Assembly: GCA_022316685.1 (NCBI GenBank)
Contig: JAKJHU010000033.1
Span: forward strand, 6,233,321-6,297,320
Direction of reading: 5' to 3'
From: Progne subis subis
Lineage: Eukaryota; Chordata; Aves; Passeriformes; Hirundinidae
Length of the DNA stretch: 64,000 bases
The translations under genes and the position numbers were made by a program. Each line of letters opens with the position of its first letter. Within the stretch, counting starts at the first letter, position 1. Shown piece by piece: positions 59,108 to 64,000 of this stretch. The notes under the pieces are model-generated. The model saw only the letters and a program-made list of their open reading frames with translations, searched no databases and had not been told where the DNA came from.

Positions 59108-61588
59108 AGGTGTGTGTGGTTTTTGTTGTTGTTTATTAATTTATTTGTTATTTACTTCTCTCTCACTTCCTTGTGGGTCTGGGAATGGGAACAGGCAGAT
59201 GCCAAGTCCTAGGTACTACTGGACGTATTTCTCAATTAATGTTTTAACTTGCATATATTAAAAAAAAAAAGAAGTTGGGGCAACTGAGGCTTAGATCCTA
59301 AAGATTCCTTAGCGCTGCCCAGGATGAGCCACACACTCGATTTTAGAGCACCCTGAAGGTGCTGCAAGAGCTCAGAAACAAATGTGTTGGCTCAAACCTG
59401 CTCCAGTGTGTCAGGAAAAGACAGACTGGAATTAGGCAGATCTGAGGAACTTAGGCCTGTAACCCTGCAGGAGGCTGCTTAGGATAACAAGTAAATCCAG
59501 ATTTAAATATTTAAACTTCTAAGTATCAGAAAATGAATGAGTAAATTTGAAGCTCTGTAAATCTGTTTGTCAGCCTGTGTGTAAGGTAAGGTCAGGTGGG
59601 CTGTGCCATCTGATTTACTCTGCACTTTAGCTGCAGTGTTTCACTTCTGACAATTCAGCTGCTGAACTTCTGTAAAGTGTTTATTTACTTGTTTCATTTA
59701 CTGACGCAAATTTGTAGAAAACAGCTCTCCTTGCTAGAAAGGCAATCTGGGAGAACAGCAAGGGCGTTCTCAGTTTCTGCATATTTAAGAAATGCTGGAA
59801 AAAGAGAAGTCTGTAGCATTTATTAAAAGATGTGATTTTATTTGTGAAATAACAGGAATATGTCAAGTTTGCTTGCTTAGGAAAGGCTGGGAACATAACT
59901 GGAAGCATTACCAGAGATGTGTCGCTGTGCTCCATATATAAATTGTATTTGGAGACAACCAGCTCTGATAGGGCTCTTCACTGGAAACACCATGTTTGCA
60001 TTAATCACTGTATTTTCTGGTGTCTTTTCTTGCATGCTGTGGACTTAAATAAAAATGAGCTGATCTGGCTTTGGCTAAGAGCAGTAGAATGGTCAGAAAT
60101 ATAATTCTACTCCAGAGATGGGCAGCATCCTTCTGCTTCAAGTCTGGCCTCCAACTCTCACATTTCTTCATGTGTAATGTGGAAGTGGCCAGTACAGGCC
60201 TAATTTATTATTTATTGGTTAGTTCTTGGGGTTTGTTTTGTTTTTCATAATGATCTCAATGCTACTGTAATGCTTAAAGTGGAGAGAGAATTTGTTACCT
60301 CATAGTGCAGTCAAATAAATGCAATGTGTGGGAAAGCCTGGTCCCTCCTGATTTAATAAAATGATGCTATATCTGGAACAAGGTAAAATTACTTCCTATT
60401 TATCCCTACCCCTGCTGAGACTAAAATTAACCTAGAGAGGTGCTTAATGGCACCCACTAAGCCATCATATTAATTAATCAGCTTTATAACATTTATATTC
60501 TGGGAAAGCACCTTTTCTTTCATTTCCATTATTTCTTTTATTTGACACAGTAGAAATGACATGTTCTAATAACTCTGATGTCACTAGTGATTTTCAGCGT
60601 TTTTGGGAAGCAGCTCCCACACTGTTCTTGGCTATATATGTATATTCATATATCTTTTCATGGAAGTGGTGCTGGCAAAACATCTCCTGCCATCACAGGC
60701 ACTGACAGCTGAGGCAGCCTGGAAATGCCAGTTAATTTGGCCATTACAAATTTTGTCTCCTTTTTTAGGGGTGTTGCAGGGATACAGTGGAAGAGAGGAA
60801 AAGGCTGGCTGAGGGAGGACATGACAAGGGTCTGCTCATGATAATTCAAGCATGGAAAAAGCATCCAACTACACACAATGATAAAATATACTGAAGAAGA
60901 TTGGTGGCATTTAATATTGATTCTGTGCTTATAGTCTAGTGTGACATTGTCTGAAGATTTCACAGATGCCAAGGAGTTCAGTCTTCCTGGAGCCTGAGGG
61001 GCAGAGAGGCACCAGAGGAGCAGGGAATAATAACCAGGTCTCCTGCTTCATAGTCCCATATTTACATTACATTACCATTTTTCTTCTTCTTCTTCTTTTT
61101 GTATGTCATAGTGACATTGGCTGCTGCTCTAAATGCATGAGGAAAAATGAGATTTGTGACAGGAAGGTAAAGCTCAGCAGAGGTTTGCACCAACATGCAT
61201 AGGATGGATAAGGATCTGCACAGGTACAGAAACATTTTCAGGGATGTGGTTCGCCCCCTTTTTTTTTTTCTTTCCCCCATCAAAATTTAAATGAAACAGG
61301 CAAAACCTGGCTGTGTAAAAGGTTCAATTATTTTCTCTCTTTTTACATTGACTTGAAAATTACTGGTTTTCGTCCTAGGTAAAGATGGTATGCATCTTGT
61401 TTCCAGACTTTTTGTAGTCCAAATCCCTTAGTGTTTCCTTTGAGCCATTTCAGTAACACTCATGACTGTGGATGTGCCTTTCACAGAAGCCTGAGGGGTG
61501 CACACACCTTTTCCTTGCATGGCCACATATTTCCTTATCTTTTTCCTTTCCTGCTTTTCTTCTTACAAGTAAACAAAAAGTAATTTCC

Positions 61589-61612
61589 TTTTTTTTTTTT
61601 TTTTTTTTTTTT
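61589..61612 (+). repeat. Poly(T) run, 24 nt
   Basis: Uninterrupted T run followed by TTAATTTATTTTAG. Could be a simple repeat or an inverted tail; no body was recognised. Confidence 0.85.
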
Positions 61613-63852
61613 AATTTATTTTAGATTCGTTGTTTACAACTGGCCCATTATTTATTTTGCTCAGCTCTTAAATCTATCAGAATTTTCTTTGAAAGTCTAA
61701 TTTCCCTAAAGGCTGGGCCCTATATGTTTATTCCCTGAGCAAAACCAGCGTACTCTAGTCAAAGGGCGTGGTTGGCCTGGATTCAGGGAATATTCCAGGT
61801 CAGCTTCAGAAACCCAGGGTTGGGCAGAGAGAAGGAGCTGGCTGTCCATCCCCCTGGGCTCCCTCATTCACAGAGGGGATGATTCTGGGCCAGTCTGTGA
61901 TTGCAAGGGGGAAACTTTATTCAAACCAGTAACCCCCAGGCGTTTGCTGGTGCCAGCACAAGGAATCCCTGTCAGAAAAAATGCTGTGTATTCCGAGGGG
62001 TGGCACAGCCCTCCCTGCATTTTGGGAATTCGGTCCCTGGAGCATGGCTGAAGCCTTCTGCATAAAGGAAATAACAGGTCTGATTTAGGAGAGGAACTAG
62101 AAGAAGCAGCTATTACTGATAAGGAATTATTGCAAGCAAAGCCCTGGATCCCATGCCAGTTGGCAGGCTGAATTATCGACCAGATTTTCATCAAAAGGAC
62201 TTGGATCATTTTGAGAAGTGATGCAGGAACATGCACTCGATTTGAGATATCTAATGATCTAAAGCTTTGTATTAAATAACTATTCAGCTGCAGTTACTGA
62301 GTCAGCCCTGCCCACCTTAAACTCCCTTTCCCTAGCTTGGAGCATTGTGAACTTGGTGAAAAAATACCACCTTCCCCTGTGTACATTAAAAATAAAATAA
62401 ATTATTAGCTTTTTAGAATTGATGATCAGCTGAATTCATAGTAATTGTCTGTTACATCATAACTTGCATTTACGGATTCCCACCATGATACAAAAGCTGA
62501 AAGTATTTTTCCTTCAGCTTGTTAATGTATTCAGAGACTTTTAACTATGGCTGGGAGTGATGAAAACATGTCATTTTTCTGACATGTATTCTCAACCAGG
62601 AACTCTTTACTTGTCTTTTGCAAGTACAATAGACTGTCTATAATAATATCTTGGCTCTAGCTGGGGTATTTTTGGAGCAGATGCTCATGTTAGTCATCAG
62701 CTCCTGCACACATTAGTGTGCCTTAGATCCACCAATATCTCACTGAAGGCACTGGACGTTTTCCCTGCACAGGGATATTCTGACATGAATTGGGGCTGCA
62801 TTATCCAGCCCCTTGTGTCAAAGTCTGTGCCCGAGGCACAATGTGAAATACTCCCAGAGAACGGAGCAAAAGGAAATTGAAAAATTTATCTGAAGCGTAT
62901 TTGTTGGTGGCAATCATGGTGAATTTGGGAATGGCTTCCATATGAACTCTGCTTTCCCTGGGTCATGAAATTTGTTCTGGGGAATTTACATTTTTTTTTT
63001 TTTTTCCTTCCCTTAATGGAAAGAAACTACAATAGAAGGACTTCTCAGATATTTCCATTTTGTGTACGATTTCAAACCCTTACTTTACAATTTTATAGCT
63101 GTCCATAAGGTCAGCTGGAGCCCTTACAAATTTTAGAAATTATGACTTGTTTGGGGCACTGTATTCGCACTGAGGATGAGCAAAACATAAAGACAAATAG
63201 CAACTGAGGGGATGCATGTACAGCAGCATACAAAACGTTCAATGCACAGAAGAAAACCACTTTTGTAATCCCGTGTCTCCTCCTGCCCCATCCTTTACAG
63301 ATTCTGCTGGATTCCAGCTGCCCTGTGACCCGGTTCTTCCAACAGTGCCCAGCAGCATTTCAGAGCTGAGCTCCCTGGGCCGTGGCAGCACAATCCTTCA
63401 TCCAGACCTGGAGCACAGCACCTGTGTGCCCATTTGAAATGCCCCGGGTAGGTGAATTCTGACATGGTGTTGGTGAAATGCTGGGAGTTGCCTAAAAAGA
63501 AAGGATATTGCTGCAGCAGAGACAACTGCTTTCGAAGCAGTTTTCTGGCCCACACAGCTTCAGGTCGGTTTTGGCTGTGGGTGGTCAAAGCTTAGCCCGT
63601 GTATTTTCAATTATTTGCTGGAAATAGTTCTGCATGTGACGTCCTTGGAAGGGAATTAGTTTTGTTGCTGGATAGTAAAAAGATTATTTCAGGTATTGTC
63701 ACTTTATCCTTCTCCTGTCAGCACAGATTTACATATCTACAGAAAGAGCAGTGGAGAATTATGATTTCTAGAAACGTTTGCCTTCTAGCTGAAGCCACAG
63801 TGAAATGATTAAGTTCATCTTAAAATAGGGTTTTTCAGAAAGTAAGCTGACA

Positions 63853-64000
63853 GAATGAAGAGGGTTCACTACAGGGCTACAAAAATGATTCAAGGTTTGG
63901 AAAACCTGCCGCGTTTTAGAGGCTTAATTAGCTCACTCTTCTTTAAAAGAAAATTGCCATGTGATCTGATCAGCCTACAAATACTTATTTTGTCATTCCT
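63853..64000 (+). mobile_element. Old CR1-like LINE fragment, sense, cut by window end
   Basis: The run GGGCTACAAAAATGATTCAAGG, then TTTGGAAAACCTGCC, a degraded CTTAATTAGCTCA block, AAAAGAAAATTG, and TGATCAGCCTACAAATACTT follows the order of an old CR1 consensus segment (gctacaaaaatgatt, caaggtttggaaaa, gagctca, aagaagattg, ttgattacagtctacaaatac). The copy is diverged and appears to continue beyond 64000. It is an older layer than the fragments around exon 1. Confidence 0.6.

Larger units (their letters stand above)
45992..63852. other. Downstream non-coding DNA, distal part
   Basis: No gene was recognised across this stretch. I looked for a CpG-rich first exon of ATRNL1, the expected next gene on this strand, and saw none. 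ORFs are all under about 155 codons, overlap one another on opposite strands and show no known motifs. Simple repeats include T24 at 59084-59107, T24 at 61589-61612, T15 at 62991-63005, A16 at 57947-57962, a (TTC)6 at 61081-61098 and an A/C-rich patch at 56321-56410. Confidence 0.6.

Noticed and set aside
33601..64000. Many short ORFs (60-151 codons) as small genes
   Set aside because: They overlap one another on opposite strands, lack known motifs, and match the number expected by chance in non-coding vertebrate DNA.

Overview
This is vertebrate nuclear DNA, most likely from a bird. It holds one recognisable protein-coding gene, split into eight exons with GT-AG introns. Interspersed repeats that can be recognised are fragments of CR1 LINEs, the dominant retrotransposon of birds and other sauropsids. 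Introns are 1.1 to 14.3 kb long and the flanking DNA is AT-rich and non-coding. Nothing prokaryotic or viral was seen: no operons, no dense ORFs, no CRISPR array.

Layout. 1-4689 is non-coding upstream DNA. An antisense CR1 3' fragment lies at about 4690-5060. A GC- and CpG-rich promoter with exon 1 follows at about 5125-5480, and a sense CR1 fragment at about 5690-5860 lies just inside intron 1. The gene is TRUB1, the TruB-family tRNA/mRNA pseudouridine synthase, running from the ATG at 5265 to the TGA at 33281 on the + strand. I assembled its exons by hand as 5265-5406, 7111-7203, 10432-10487, 24818-24899, 29134-29206, 30385-30524, 31640-31696 and 33067-33281. They total 858 nt (285 codons plus stop), phase is kept across every junction, and the catalytic motif GHGGTLD is intact. 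A poly(A) signal lies 289 nt after the stop. From about 33.6 kb to the end (30 kb) I see no exons, only old CR1 pieces, homopolymer runs and simple repeats. In human, as I recall, TRUB1 lies between FHIP2A (FAM160B1) and ATRNL1; no exon of either was recognised here.

The most striking structure is in the 14.3 kb intron 3: 1,319 consecutive nucleotides (19597-20915) made only of C and T. It is an almost perfect tandem array of about 73 copies of an 18-bp unit. It has no stop codons in several frames on both strands, so it produces 460-518-codon ORFs that are artefacts. It ends directly in CCCAG, so the whole array looks like a giant polypyrimidine tract leading into a cryptic 3' splice site. 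I found no new multi-gene system in this window; the points worth a second look are this array, the uncertain TRUB1 start codon, and the CR1 fragments on both sides of the promoter.
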